Origin: Chryseobacterium sp. LAM-KRS1
GTDB lineage: Bacteria; Bacteroidota; Bacteroidia; Flavobacteriales; Weeksellaceae
DNA: 64,000 nucleotides
Direction: 5' to 3'
Assembly (NCBI RefSeq): GCF_013184525.1
Contig: NZ_JAAOIZ010000006.1
Location: forward strand, 124,001 to 188,000
Shown here: positions 42,332 through 51,667 of the stretch, piece after piece
Position numbering within the stretch: the first letter of the stretch is position 1
How the letters are laid out: each line of letters starts with the position of its first letter
Notes under the pieces: generated by a model
The model's database searches: none
The model's input: only the letters and a program-made list of their open reading frames with translations
Told to the model about the DNA's origin: nothing
Made by a program: the position numbers and the translations under genes

Positions 42332-44986
42332 ATGACAGAACAGCAGAGACTTTCTGATATACAATGGAAAAAATGGGGTCCTTATGTAAGCAATAGGGAA
42401 TGGGGATTGGTACGTGAAGATTATAGTGCGAATGGAGATGCCTGGAACTATACCAATCATGATATTGCTGAAGCGAAGGCATATCGTTGGGGGGAAGAAG
42501 GGATTTGCGGGATTTGTGATGACTGGCAGAAATTGGTGTTTTCCATAGGGTTCTGGAATAAAAAAGATAAGATGATAAAGGAGCGTTTCTTTGGTCTTTC
42601 AAACGGCCAGGGAAATCACGGTGAAGATGTTAAAGAATATTTCTATTACCTCGATTCCACACCTACCCATTCCTACATGAAAATGCTTTATAAATATCCT
42701 CAGAATGCTTTTCCATATGAAGATCTGCTAAACATCAATGCAGGAAGAAGTAAAAATGAAGATGAATATGAATTGATAGATACCGGTATTTTTGAAAGAA
42801 ACGAATACTTCGATATCTTCATTGAATATGCTAAAGAAGGGGCAAATGATATTTTAATACAATTAACGGTTACCAATAAATCTGAAAATGAAGTTCCGCT
42901 TATCATCTTACCAACACTTTGGTTCAGGAATACCTGGAGTTGGGGATATGATGATTATAAGCCTCTGCTAAGCTCAAAAGAATTTTCAAAGATTAAAATT
43001 GAGCATAAGGATCTTGAGGTCAGAAATATCTATTCCAAACAATCCCGGAAAACATTGTTTTGTGATAATGAGACCAATAATGAACGGATATATCGTTCGG
43101 CTAATAAATCAAGATACTGTAAGGACGGAATTAATGACTTTATTATTAATCAGAATTTATCGGCCATAAATCCGGAGAATAAGGGAACAAAAGCCTCTTT
43201 TTATATTGAAGATGATTTTAAAGCAGGAGAAACAAAAACCTTTGAGTTTCGGCTCTCCGATAAAGAATTATCAGAACCATTTCAGGATTTTGAGGCAATT
43301 TTCAATTCAAGAAAAAAAGAATCTGATGATTTTTATAATGACATCCAGAAAGGAATCCGGTCTGATGATGAAAAGCTGATTCAGAGGCAGGCATTTGCAG
43401 GCTTGTTGTGGAATAAAATGTATTATCATTATAATGTTGAAAAGTGGCTGAAAGGTGATCCTGCAGAAATGCCTCCACCTAAATCCCGTGGGAGAATAAG
43501 AAATTACGATTGGAAACATCTGAATAATGAACATATCATTTCGATGCCTGATAAATGGGAATATCCATGGTATGCAACCTGGGATCTGGCATTTCATGCC
43601 ATAAGTTTTTCATTGATTGATCCCGATTTTGCTAAATATCAGTTAAAGTTGTTCCTGTTCGAATGGTATATGCATCCTAACGGGCAGTTACCCGCCTATG
43701 AGTGGGATTTCGGTGATGTAAACCCACCGGTTCATGCCTGGGCGGTTTTTAAAGTTTTTAAAATCGATGAATATCTGAAGGATAAGCCTGATCTTGAATT
43801 TCTGGAAAGTGCTTTCCAGAAGCTATTGATGAACTTTACATGGTGGGTGAATAAAAAGGATAACAACGGGAATAATATTTTTGAAGGCGGATTTTTAGGA
43901 CTTGATAATATAGGCGTTTTCGACAGAAACAGTACACTCCCGAATGGAGAACAGCTGGAACAGGCGGATGGAACCAGTTGGATGGCCATGTTTGCGCTCA
44001 ATATGATGAGAATTGCCTTAGAGCTTGCTCTCTATAACAGGGTTTATGAAGAGATGGCAATGAAATTCTTTGAACATTTCCTTTCTATCGCCCATTCTCT
44101 TGATAATATGGGTGATGAAAACTTTGGCCTCTGGGACGAAGAAGATGAGTTCTTTTATGATGCTATTTCTTCCAGTGATGGAAATCATATGTATCTTAAA
44201 TTAAGGACAATAGTGGGACTCATTCCTATGTTTGCGGTTGAGGTAATTGACGATGAGGTGATTGAAAAACTTCCTAATTTTAAAAAGAGGATGCATTGGG
44301 TATTGGAAAACAAACCCGAACTGGCAGCCCTTGTTTCGCACTGGGAAGTGAAGGGGCAGGATTCAAAGCATTTGCTTTCTCTGTTGAGAGGACATCGCTT
44401 AAAGAGGCTTCTCAACAGGATGCTGGATCCAAACGAGTTTTTAAGTGATTATGGTGTGCGCGCACTATCCAAAGTATATGAAAAAAATCCTTATACAATT
44501 AATCTCAATGGGGTTGATTATTCTGTAAAATATACACCTGCAGAAAGTGATAGTGGGCTTTTTGGTGGAAATAGTAACTGGAGAGGTCCTATCTGGTTTC
44601 CTATTAATTTTCTGATTATTGAGAGTCTTCAAAGTTTTTTCTTTTATTATAGTCCTGATTTTATGGTAGAATATCCTACTGGCAGTGGAAATTATTCTAA
44701 TCTTGAGGAGATTGCAGATGCTCTAAGTAAAAGACTCGCAAAAATATTCCTTAAAGATGAAAATGGAGATCGGCCGGTCAATTCACAGTATCCAAGGTTT
44801 CAGACAGATCCTGATTTTAAGGATTACATTCTTTTTTATGAATATTTCCACGGTGATACAGGGCGTGGAGTAGGAGCTTCTCATCAGACAGGATGGACCG
44901 GACTGATATCTAAAATTCTTCAACCAAAATTCCCCAAAAAGGAAATAGCGGAATCTCAAACGGAATTGCCGGAAGAAACGAAATAG
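42332..44986 (+). CDS. GH63/MGH1-like glycoside hydrolase (glucosidase)
   Basis: An 884-residue protein of the family often called glucosidase or mannosylglycerate hydrolase-like. The N-terminal half is beta-rich (SNREWGLVREDYSANGDAWNY, GDDWQ-type start). The second half is an (alpha/alpha)6 barrel with WDLAFHAISFSLIDPDFAKYQLKLF, HPNGQLPAYEWDFGDVNPPVHAWA, LEQADGTSWMAMFALNMMR, NSNWRGPIWFPINFL and ASHQTGWTGLI, where Asp/Glu residues suit catalysis. No signal peptide, so cytoplasmic. ATG 42332 is chosen over an upstream in-frame TTG (42293). Probably co-transcribed with the SDR. Confidence 0.85.
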   Translation: MTEQQRLSDIQWKKWGPYVSNREWGLVREDYSANGDAWNYTNHDIAEAKAYRWGEEGICGICDDWQKLVFSIGFWNKKDKMIKERFFGLSNGQGNHGEDVKEYFYYLDSTPTHSYMKMLYKYPQNAFPYEDLLNINAGRSKNEDEYELIDTGIFERNEYFDIFIEYAKEGANDILIQLTVTNKSENEVPLIILPTLWFRNTWSWGYDDYKPLLSSKEFSKIKIEHKDLEVRNIYSKQSRKTLFCDNETNNERIYRSANKSRYCKDGINDFIINQNLSAINPENKGTKASFYIEDDFKAGETKTFEFRLSDKELSEPFQDFEAIFNSRKKESDDFYNDIQKGIRSDDEKLIQRQAFAGLLWNKMYYHYNVEKWLKGDPAEMPPPKSRGRIRNYDWKHLNNEHIISMPDKWEYPWYATWDLAFHAISFSLIDPDFAKYQLKLFLFEWYMHPNGQLPAYEWDFGDVNPPVHAWAVFKVFKIDEYLKDKPDLEFLESAFQKLLMNFTWWVNKKDNNGNNIFEGGFLGLDNIGVFDRNSTLPNGEQLEQADGTSWMAMFALNMMRIALELALYNRVYEEMAMKFFEHFLSIAHSLDNMGDENFGLWDEEDEFFYDAISSSDGNHMYLKLRTIVGLIPMFAVEVIDDEVIEKLPNFKKRMHWVLENKPELAALVSHWEVKGQDSKHLLSLLRGHRLKRLLNRMLDPNEFLSDYGVRALSKVYEKNPYTINLNGVDYSVKYTPAESDSGLFGGNSNWRGPIWFPINFLIIESLQSFFFYYSPDFMVEYPTGSGNYSNLEEIADALSKRLAKIFLKDENGDRPVNSQYPRFQTDPDFKDYILFYEYFHGDTGRGVGASHQTGWTGLISKILQPKFPKKEIAESQTELPEETK

Positions 44987-45122
44987 TTGAGCTGGGAGCA
45001 ATTGGCTAAAAAGCAAGCGAGCAGAATAATAATGTATTAAATACAATTTCACAATTCAGCTACCTTACAACATAAACCGATGACAACCATAATAAAAATG
45101 AACTTATGATTGTGTAATTTAC

Positions 45123-45809
45123 TTATTCAAATATCTGCTGGATCACTTCCAGGGAAGTTGGAATCTTAAAGTCTGTAATATGGTAATGGTAATAAACCAA
45201 TATACTATCCAGGAGATCCTTTCTTAATGCTGAATGAATTTTTAATTCATAAGGATTCTGTGAAGAAATAATAGATTTCCAAGCGGCTGAGATCTCATGG
45301 CTGAATAATTGATGAGCCGGTTGAGGTGAAAAAGTTCCTGTTTCCGGATCCAGATACTGGTGATGGTCGAGTAGGGGTGCTACACCCTGGATTTTTAAAA
45401 TTTTAATTAAAAAAATCAAATGGGATTGATAATTCTTTAGAGAGAGTTCATCAATAAACTCGTCAATGGAAAAATAAAGATTGGAATTTTTATGTTCATT
45501 TCTCAGGATCTGATTAAGAAAATCTGAAATAAAGAAAACTACAGTATTGATCTTTATATCGGTGTAAATATCGTTGTTTTTTACCAACTCGAATCTGGTA
45601 ACGGACGGTATTCCGCTACTTTTTCCTACAGGAATGGAAAAACTGAGTTGGTTTAACGGAAGCAATAATGCTTTTTTCTTATTTCTTTTGGAGTAAATCC
45701 CCTTCAGGAAAAAAGTCTGAAAGCCTTCCTCTTCTGTAAAGCAATGAAGAACCGCATCATTTTCCCCGTATTTGATAAATGAAAGTAAAAATCCTTTTTG
45801 TGAATTCAT
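45123..45809 (-). CDS. recO: DNA repair protein RecO
   Basis: A 228-residue cytoplasmic protein that loads RecA on SSB-coated DNA with RecR in the RecF pathway. The N-terminal OB-fold starts MNSQKGFLLSFIKYGENDAVLHCFTEEEGFQTFFLKGIYSKRN with the usual basic loop. The C-terminal half is helical, without the Cys4 zinc motif of some relatives. The start codon overlaps the porZ stop by one base (TAATG), so it is translationally coupled to the T9SS gene. Confidence 0.9.
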   Translation of the reverse strand: MNSQKGFLLSFIKYGENDAVLHCFTEEEGFQTFFLKGIYSKRNKKKALLLPLNQLSFSIPVGKSSGIPSVTRFELVKNNDIYTDIKINTVVFFISDFLNQILRNEHKNSNLYFSIDEFIDELSLKNYQSHLIFLIKILKIQGVAPLLDHHQYLDPETGTFSPQPAHQLFSHEISAAWKSIISSQNPYELKIHSALRKDLLDSILVYYHYHITDFKIPTSLEVIQQIFE

Positions 45810-48076
45810 TAATTAACCACAGCTATTTTGGCGGTCGCTTTATCAGAACCATCTTCATTGGTCATTAAGACAAAATAGATACCTGATGCTACTCTGGTTC
45901 CTCGCTGATTATTAAGGTCCCATTCATAATAACCACCTCTTGCTACTGCCGAGTGAATAACGTTTCCTGCAACATCAGTTATTCTTATGTTTGTTTTTTC
46001 TGCCAGACCTTTGATTGTAACTTTTCCTTTGAAATTGGAATATACCACAGGATTCGGGTACACCACTACATTTCCGAAGCCCGAAGTTACATCCGCTACA
46101 TCTCCCTGGTAGGTTACAATTCCATTGTAAGAAGCAAAATATACCTTTCCTGTTTTTCGGTCTACTTTAATATCAGTGATGCTATTCGTAGGCAATGGTG
46201 AATTTTCCTTTGTAAAATGCTTTATGGTTCTTTGTCCATCTGAAGACAGATAATATACTCCTCCACCATCTACTGAAATCCATTTATAATCTCCTGCATC
46301 TACTTCTATTTGTAGAATTTGAGAATCACGGAAAAGCTCCTCACCTAGATTATTCTGCTCTATGATAATAGGGTTTACAGTAGGATTGGGTTCTTTAATG
46401 GCTGTTACTGCATTGGATAAAATACGTAGTCCTGTGTCAGAACCGATCCACGCATCTCCGGCTTTATCAATGGCGACAGAAACCGTTCCTCCTGAATTGG
46501 TTGGAAATCCGCTGGCTTGAGTCAGGATATAAGCGGTATCATCAGATACGTTTGTTGGAGTCTTTTTATAATCATATACTAAAAAGTTGTTCGTCCTTGG
46601 GATCGGTACCCATAAAAGATTTTCATAATATAGAGCTTTCTGCACACCGTGGCTCAGACCTGCTACTTCCTTTATAATAAAATTGTCAGCAGTTTTATCA
46701 TACGGAACTATAGCCATAGATCCATTATCCATAAAACCTACAGTAGCAAATAAGTTATTTTGATCATCATAAGTTAAGCCTACAGGTCTATAGGCAAAGT
46801 TATTAGGTGGTGATAAGCTGTAATATTTAGTAAAATCAAAATCTTTATTCGTGCTGTTGTATTTCATTTTGTAAATACCTTGTCCTCCATATACATAGTT
46901 GGTGAAATAGACTTCATCCAAATTGCTCGGATCGGCCACAGCATCTAAAATATTAAATGACTGTGTTTGTCCTATAAAATAAGATGAATATATCCATTGC
47001 ATTCCGTTAAAGTAGTAGAAACCGGGGTTTCTAGGATTACTTATAGGAGTGTTGAATCTTGCTTCTCTACCTCCGGTTGAAACTAAAATTCGATTTTCAC
47101 CATATAAATTAAGTTTATAAGCATAGTTGAAATAGGGACCATCCGGTTTAAATGCATTATTGGTTTCATCTTTAATTCCCGAAAGAATGGTTCCTCCATA
47201 TATCTTCGAACCTGTCCTTATAGCGGTATTACATTCTTCTCCTACACTCGCAGTCCCAACATAGTTTCCGTTGGTATTGAAAGTGTAAATCCTACTCTGA
47301 TCGGTAACAATAATGCCATTTGAACTCACTACGATATCCTGTACTTTTCCAAAAGTCTGTGATAGTGGAGTAGAGACACCATTATTAAAGATGTATGCTG
47401 TAGTTGCAGAAGAAAAGCTAATAACAGGATCAGAATCGATTTGGGTAAATGTTCCCGGGACATCAGTTGTCCAGGTAGAAAATACCGGAAAAGTCGTATT
47501 CATTTCATGGCTCTTTAAACCAGTATTCGTTACAGAATATACCTTATTATCTACGATAGTTGCTTCATTACTCGCTTCATATACACCTCCTGCAAGAAAA
47601 AAAGCAGAATCGTTAAACTCTTTTTTTCTAAGATCAAAAATAGAGACTCCATAGCCAACTGAAATAACAGCCTTATCTCCTGTAATTGATATATGATTGA
47701 TTTTTTTGCTTCCGTTGTATCCTGTAGCAATGGGGATATCTACAACATAAGTAACACCGTCCGGAGTAACAATATCCAAGGAGCCGTTTTGATAACCAAT
47801 AAGTCCGATCTTGGTTTGAGCATTGTAATCAAAAGCAGAAATACCTACTTCATGAAGGCCGTTTGCTTTGGATAACTTCGTAATTTCACCTGTCGAGATG
47901 GTATAATAGAATAGCCCGTTTTCTGCAGCTGCAATTATTTTCCCATTATCTTCTTTCATGGAGATAACATTGTTGTAGGAGAATATATCCGCCCATTTTT
48001 TTGAAGAGATAACCTGAGCATTAGCCATTTGAAAGCATGCTAAAATACCAAGGGAAATTATGGAGAGTTTTTTCAT
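45809..48076 (-). CDS. porZ: PorZ-like type IX secretion protein with T9SS sorting domain
   Basis: A 755-residue secreted protein. Signal peptide 1-20 (MKKLSIISLGILACFQMANA). Two beta-propellers follow from WADIFSYNNVISMKEDNGKIIAAAENGLFYY, the hallmark start of PorZ, through about residue 660. The end is a type A sorting domain (VVYPNPVVYSNFKGKVTI, TNIRITDVAGNVI, VASGIYFVLMTN). In Porphyromonas PorZ works with PorU at the surface to attach cargo to anionic LPS; length and layout agree. Here it sits between a metallophosphatase and recO with a one-base gap and a one-base overlap. Confidence 0.85.
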   Translation of the reverse strand: MKKLSIISLGILACFQMANAQVISSKKWADIFSYNNVISMKEDNGKIIAAAENGLFYYTISTGEITKLSKANGLHEVGISAFDYNAQTKIGLIGYQNGSLDIVTPDGVTYVVDIPIATGYNGSKKINHISITGDKAVISVGYGVSIFDLRKKEFNDSAFFLAGGVYEASNEATIVDNKVYSVTNTGLKSHEMNTTFPVFSTWTTDVPGTFTQIDSDPVISFSSATTAYIFNNGVSTPLSQTFGKVQDIVVSSNGIIVTDQSRIYTFNTNGNYVGTASVGEECNTAIRTGSKIYGGTILSGIKDETNNAFKPDGPYFNYAYKLNLYGENRILVSTGGREARFNTPISNPRNPGFYYFNGMQWIYSSYFIGQTQSFNILDAVADPSNLDEVYFTNYVYGGQGIYKMKYNSTNKDFDFTKYYSLSPPNNFAYRPVGLTYDDQNNLFATVGFMDNGSMAIVPYDKTADNFIIKEVAGLSHGVQKALYYENLLWVPIPRTNNFLVYDYKKTPTNVSDDTAYILTQASGFPTNSGGTVSVAIDKAGDAWIGSDTGLRILSNAVTAIKEPNPTVNPIIIEQNNLGEELFRDSQILQIEVDAGDYKWISVDGGGVYYLSSDGQRTIKHFTKENSPLPTNSITDIKVDRKTGKVYFASYNGIVTYQGDVADVTSGFGNVVVYPNPVVYSNFKGKVTIKGLAEKTNIRITDVAGNVIHSAVARGGYYEWDLNNQRGTRVASGIYFVLMTNEDGSDKATAKIAVVN

Positions 48077-48077
48077 A

Positions 48078-49028
48078 TTATGCTATTATACTGCTATCTA
48101 TTACCTGATTATTCCAGGAGATATGTTGTACGTTTTTGTTATTGTCAAAGTGGAAATCTATTCTGCCTAAAAGAAGTCCTGCCCATCCCACCTGATTTAC
48201 CAGGACATTTTTTCCTTGACGGTTTTTAAAGGTTTGGGGTTCCGGTAAAAATGTATGGGTATGTCCTCCTAAAATCAGATCGATATTTTCTGTACTTGCA
48301 GCCAGTATCTTATCACTTACCTTATCGGGCTCTCCTTTGTAATCGTAGCCAATATGTGATAAGCAAATTACAAGATCACATTTTTGTTCATTTTTCAAAA
48401 AGTTTGAATAATGTTGTGCAACTTCAATCGGATTCGAATATACAGTTTCCTGATATTGTTTTTTACCCACTAGCCCCTCCAATTGAATGCCTACTCCGAA
48501 AATCCCTACTTTGATTCCGTTTTTATTGAAGATTTTATAGAGAGATGTTTTACCATCTAAAACTGTATTTTTAAAATCGTAATTCGAGCAGATGAATGGA
48601 AACTGTGCATTAGGCAAAACATTCAGAAACCCCTGTAATCCATTATCAAAATCATGATTCCCCATGGTAGAAGCATCATATTTCATCATGGACATTAATT
48701 TGAATTCAAGTTCGCCGCCAAAGAAATTAAAGTATGGTGTTCCCTGGAATATATCTCCCGAGTCAAGAAGCAATACATTGTTTTCTTTACTTCTGATTTG
48801 CTGTATTAAACTTGCTCTTCTTGCAAAACCTCCCTGATTAGGATTTTTTGTATAACTTTCATCAAAAGGTTCTATTCTGCTGTGCTGATCATTGGTATGA
48901 AGAATAGTAAGTTTATTTGTTGAAGATAAGGTACTCAGTCCGAAATCTTCAGCCATCATCATATTGGGAGCTAAAGCCATTGCCATAGTCCCGCCACCAA
49001 TTGTTTTTATAAATCTTTTTCTATCCAT
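48078..49028 (-). CDS. Metallophosphatase (5'-nucleotidase N-terminal part)
   Basis: A 316-residue calcineurin-type phosphatase. The N-terminus (MDRKRFIKTIGGGTMAMALAP) looks like a Tat-type signal with RK-RF. The metal motifs LTILHTNDQHSRIEPF, LLDSGDIFQGTPYF, STMGNHDFDNG and ILGGHTHTFLPEP are complete. It lacks the 5'-nucleotidase C-terminal domain, which is encoded by the gene just upstream (one-base start/stop overlap). The two are likely the two halves of one periplasmic nucleotidase. Confidence 0.9.
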   Translation of the reverse strand: MDRKRFIKTIGGGTMAMALAPNMMMAEDFGLSTLSSTNKLTILHTNDQHSRIEPFDESYTKNPNQGGFARRASLIQQIRSKENNVLLLDSGDIFQGTPYFNFFGGELEFKLMSMMKYDASTMGNHDFDNGLQGFLNVLPNAQFPFICSNYDFKNTVLDGKTSLYKIFNKNGIKVGIFGVGIQLEGLVGKKQYQETVYSNPIEVAQHYSNFLKNEQKCDLVICLSHIGYDYKGEPDKVSDKILAASTENIDLILGGHTHTFLPEPQTFKNRQGKNVLVNQVGWAGLLLGRIDFHFDNNKNVQHISWNNQVIDSSIIA

Positions 49029-49783
49029 TATTTCTTACCGATAAAATTTAAACGAACATCTGTATTGGGAACAATCTGGGGGTTTTTCTTAAAACAATCA
49101 ATAAAAAGATCTCTCATTTTAATTCCCGTAGAAATTGATTCCCCTTTTGCAAAGAAATTCATGTTATCACCTCCTAATGCTAAATAATCAGAAGTTGCAA
49201 TATAATAATCCTGACTTGAATTAATGGTTTTTCCGTCAATTAAAGTTTTGGACGGTTTGCCGTTTTGAGTTTCTATATACAAGTGAGAAACCGGATTATT
49301 GACCTCATTTTTTGCATAGTATTCAAATAAACCCTGCAAGTCGGATCCCTTCATTTTAACAATGACCACTTCATTTTCGAATGGCATCACTTCGTATACA
49401 TTTTTGAGTAAAATATCACCCTTGCCAATGGAAGTGCGAATACCTCCTATATTGATGAGAGCAGCGTCAACATTCTTTTGCAGGTGTGACTTTGCCCATT
49501 CATTGGCTCCTTCAAAAGTATAATCAGCTAAAAGATTTCCCAGATTGCTGTTATCACCTTGTTTGGTAAGATCTGTGTTCGTATGGGAAATTTTTTGATT
49601 CATTTCCCGATCCAGTTTTTGTTTATAAGGTTCAATAACTTTTACAAAAGCCTCATCATTCTTCAGATCTTTATTAATGGAAATATTCTTTTGTGTTTCC
49701 ACATTTGCTACCTGTAAAGGAATTGTTTTACAAGAAGTAAGCGAAACCAAGGCAATTCCCAGCAATAAGAATTTATTTTTCAT
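49028..49783 (-). CDS. Lipoprotein with 5'-nucleotidase C-terminal domain
   Basis: A 251-residue lipoprotein. The signal MKNKFLLLGIALVSLTSC has a lipobox LTSC. The 5'-nucleotidase C-terminal substrate-binding domain has NSNLGNLLADY, ALINIGGIRTSI, YEVMPFENEVVIVKMKGSDLQGLFEYY and YYIATSDYLALGGDNM. It lacks the catalytic metallophosphatase domain, which is the next gene. The start at 49783 is preferred over the in-frame ATG at 49804, because a -7 box overlaps the latter. First gene of a four-gene operon ending in recO. Confidence 0.88.
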   Translation of the reverse strand: MKNKFLLLGIALVSLTSCKTIPLQVANVETQKNISINKDLKNDEAFVKVIEPYKQKLDREMNQKISHTNTDLTKQGDNSNLGNLLADYTFEGANEWAKSHLQKNVDAALINIGGIRTSIGKGDILLKNVYEVMPFENEVVIVKMKGSDLQGLFEYYAKNEVNNPVSHLYIETQNGKPSKTLIDGKTINSSQDYYIATSDYLALGGDNMNFFAKGESISTGIKMRDLFIDCFKKNPQIVPNTDVRLNFIGKK

Positions 49784-49801
49784 AATTTCTTTTAGTATAT
49801 G

Positions 49802-49809
49802 CAAATATA
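49802..49809 (-). promoter_or_regulatory. -7 promoter box of the nucleotidase-porZ-recO operon
   Basis: On the minus strand reads TATATTTG, a match to TAnnTTTG. It overlaps the ATG at 49804 and lies 18 bases before the ATG at 49783, which decides the start. Confidence 0.6.
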
Positions 49810-49863
49810 ATTATATGTAGAATAAAACATTATTATTTATTATAAATTCTTAGTCGAAATTAT

Positions 49864-49871
49864 TAAATTTG
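49864..49871 (+). promoter_or_regulatory. -7 promoter box of dapA
   Basis: TAAATTTG matches TAnnTTTG, 19 bases before the ATG at 49891. It is divergent from the nucleotidase operon promoter, about 55 bases apart. Confidence 0.55.
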
Positions 49872-49890
49872 ACAAAAATAATTCTAACAG

Positions 49891-50763
49891 ATGAGCATTT
49901 TAAAAGGAGTAGGTGTGGCTTTGGTAACACCCTTTAATGAAGATTTATCCGTTGATTTTGATAGTTTAACAAAACTTGTTGAATATAACATTGAAAACGG
50001 AACCAGTTATTTAGTTGTTTTAGGAACTACAGCGGAAGCTGCAACACTTTCTGCAGAGGAGAAGAAACAGGTTACAGATCATATCATTAAGGTAAATAGT
50101 AAACGCCTTCCTTTGGTTCTGGGAATTGGAGGGAACAATACTCTTGAAGTAAAAAAACAAATTGAAGAAACGGATCTTTCATCATTTGAAGCAGTTTTAT
50201 CAGTTTCTCCTTATTATAATAAACCTAATCAGGAGGGGCTTTATCAGCATTATAAAGCTCTGGCTTCTACAGGAAAAAAGATCATTATCTATAACGTGCC
50301 TTCCCGAACAGGACAAAATATAGAGGCAGATACTACGATTCGATTGGCTAAAGAATTTCCTAATTTATTCTTAATTAAGGAAGCCGCTCCGAACATTCTT
50401 CAATATTTCGATATTTTAAGAAAGAAGCCTGAAGGTTTTTCATTAGTATCGGGAGATGATGAATATGCATTGCCTGTAACTTTGGCAGGGGGTGAAGGAG
50501 TTATTTCCGTTATAGGACAAGCATATCCAAAAGAGTTTTCTACTATGATTCAGTTAGCTTTGGATGGAAAAGTAAAGGAAGCTTATGAAATTCATAACAA
50601 ACTTGTGGAAATCACAAGATTGATTTTTGCCGAAGGAAATCCATGTGGAATTAAAGTGATTTTGACAGAAAAAGGAATTATTAAAAATTATTTAAGACTT
50701 CCTCTCGTAGCAGCATCAGAAGGACTTTACGCGAAAATAAAAGCTGAAATGGCGAATATTTAA
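49891..50763 (+). CDS. dapA: 4-hydroxy-tetrahydrodipicolinate synthase
   Basis: A 290-residue cytoplasmic aldolase that joins pyruvate with aspartate semialdehyde, the committed step to lysine and meso-diaminopimelate. It shows VALVTPFNEDLSVDFDSL, VVLGTTAEAATLSAEEK (Thr pair), YYNKPNQEGLYQHY, IIYNVPSRTGQNI (Tyr ~134), and FLIKEAAPN, where Lys ~163 forms the Schiff base. Length is typical. It is a single gene ended by the terminator at 50826. Confidence 0.95.
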   Translation: MSILKGVGVALVTPFNEDLSVDFDSLTKLVEYNIENGTSYLVVLGTTAEAATLSAEEKKQVTDHIIKVNSKRLPLVLGIGGNNTLEVKKQIEETDLSSFEAVLSVSPYYNKPNQEGLYQHYKALASTGKKIIIYNVPSRTGQNIEADTTIRLAKEFPNLFLIKEAAPNILQYFDILRKKPEGFSLVSGDDEYALPVTLAGGEGVISVIGQAYPKEFSTMIQLALDGKVKEAYEIHNKLVEITRLIFAEGNPCGIKVILTEKGIIKNYLRLPLVAASEGLYAKIKAEMANI

Positions 50764-50825
50764 GATACGTAAGACGTTAAAAATAAATATGCGGTTACGT
50801 TATCTGTCAATAAATTAAATAACAT

Positions 50826-50857
50826 AAAGTGAAAGGTTCGTGCCTTTCACTTTTTTT
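50826..50857 (+). terminator. Intrinsic terminator of dapA
   Basis: Stem AAAGTGAAAGG / CCTTTCACTTT (50826-50836 with 50843-50853), loop TTCGTG, with a total run of seven T. It covers the upstream possible start of the following gene at 50840, so that gene must start at 50870. Confidence 0.88.
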
Positions 50858-50869
50858 AATGATAAAATT

Positions 50870-51376
50870 ATGGAATTAGTAAAAGCAACAGAAAATGACA
50901 TTCCTTTAATTCAGGATTTAGCCAGAAGGTCATGGGAAAATGCCTATGCAGAAATACTTTCGGCTGAACAGATGGAGTATATGTTGGGTACAATGTATTC
51001 TACAGAAGAGATTGCAGGGCATTTGCAGCACCCTCATTATCATTATTATCTTATTAAAGATGGAGAAAGTAACTCTTTTGAAGGATTTATAGGCTACGAA
51101 AATGCCTACGAAAATCAAACAACAAAACTCCACAGGATTTATTTGGTTCCCGAGAGTAAAGGAAAAGGATTTGGGAAAAAAGCACTCGCTTTTTTGGCAG
51201 ACAAAACACTTGAAGCTGGAGATGGCAGAATAATCTTAAATGTAAATAAATTTAATGCCGCAAGACAATTTTACGAATCTCAAGGATACCGGATCTACGA
51301 CGAAGGAGTATTTGATATCGGGAATGATTTCGTGATGGACGATTATCTCATGGAGTTTATAATTCACGAACAATAG
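50870..51376 (+). CDS. GNAT-family N-acetyltransferase
   Basis: A 168-residue acetyltransferase starting MELVKATENDIPLIQDLARRSW. The acetyl-CoA motif LHRIYLVPESKGKGFGKKALAFLADK is near residues 83-108, and the closing NVNKFNAARQFYESQGYRIYDEG is typical. The substrate is unknown; relatives modify amines or protein ends. It has its own unit after the dapA terminator. Confidence 0.9.
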   Translation: MELVKATENDIPLIQDLARRSWENAYAEILSAEQMEYMLGTMYSTEEIAGHLQHPHYHYYLIKDGESNSFEGFIGYENAYENQTTKLHRIYLVPESKGKGFGKKALAFLADKTLEAGDGRIILNVNKFNAARQFYESQGYRIYDEGVFDIGNDFVMDDYLMEFIIHEQ

Positions 51377-51538
51377 ACTTATAATTGTGTAACAATATCT
51401 GATAATTCTATAACGGGTGACTTGGTTATAATTGTGATATTTGCAAAGAACCAAATCACTTCAAAAATAATACGTTCATATACTTGGTTTTAAGCTGTAT
51501 TGGCTTTTATCAGTATATTTTTTTCATCCTTAGTGTTT

Positions 51539-51571
51539 AAATTCCTGTATTCTTTAATGCAGGAGTTTTTT
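51539..51571 (+). terminator. Terminator-like hairpin upstream of the AraC/pseudo-receiver operon
   Basis: A 13-bp stem with two G-U pairs (51539-51551 with 51556-51568) and six T from 51566. It lies 162 bases after the acetyltransferase stop and 97 before the AraC gene. It probably ends the acetyltransferase transcript. The rest of the spacer (51377-51667) holds nothing else that I recognise. Confidence 0.7.
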
Positions 51572-51667
51572 GCGTTTATGAAAATTATTTTAACTTTATT
51601 AACCTATTTCACATTTATATGAAATAAAAGTTTATATTTACAAAATAATTAACACACTTGTACTAGG

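Noticed and set aside
49784..49804. Earlier ATG for the nucleotidase lipoprotein
   Set aside because: It overlaps the -7 box, and the lipoprotein signal begins properly at 49783.
50840..50869. Earlier start for the acetyltransferase gene
   Set aside because: It would lie within the dapA terminator hairpin.
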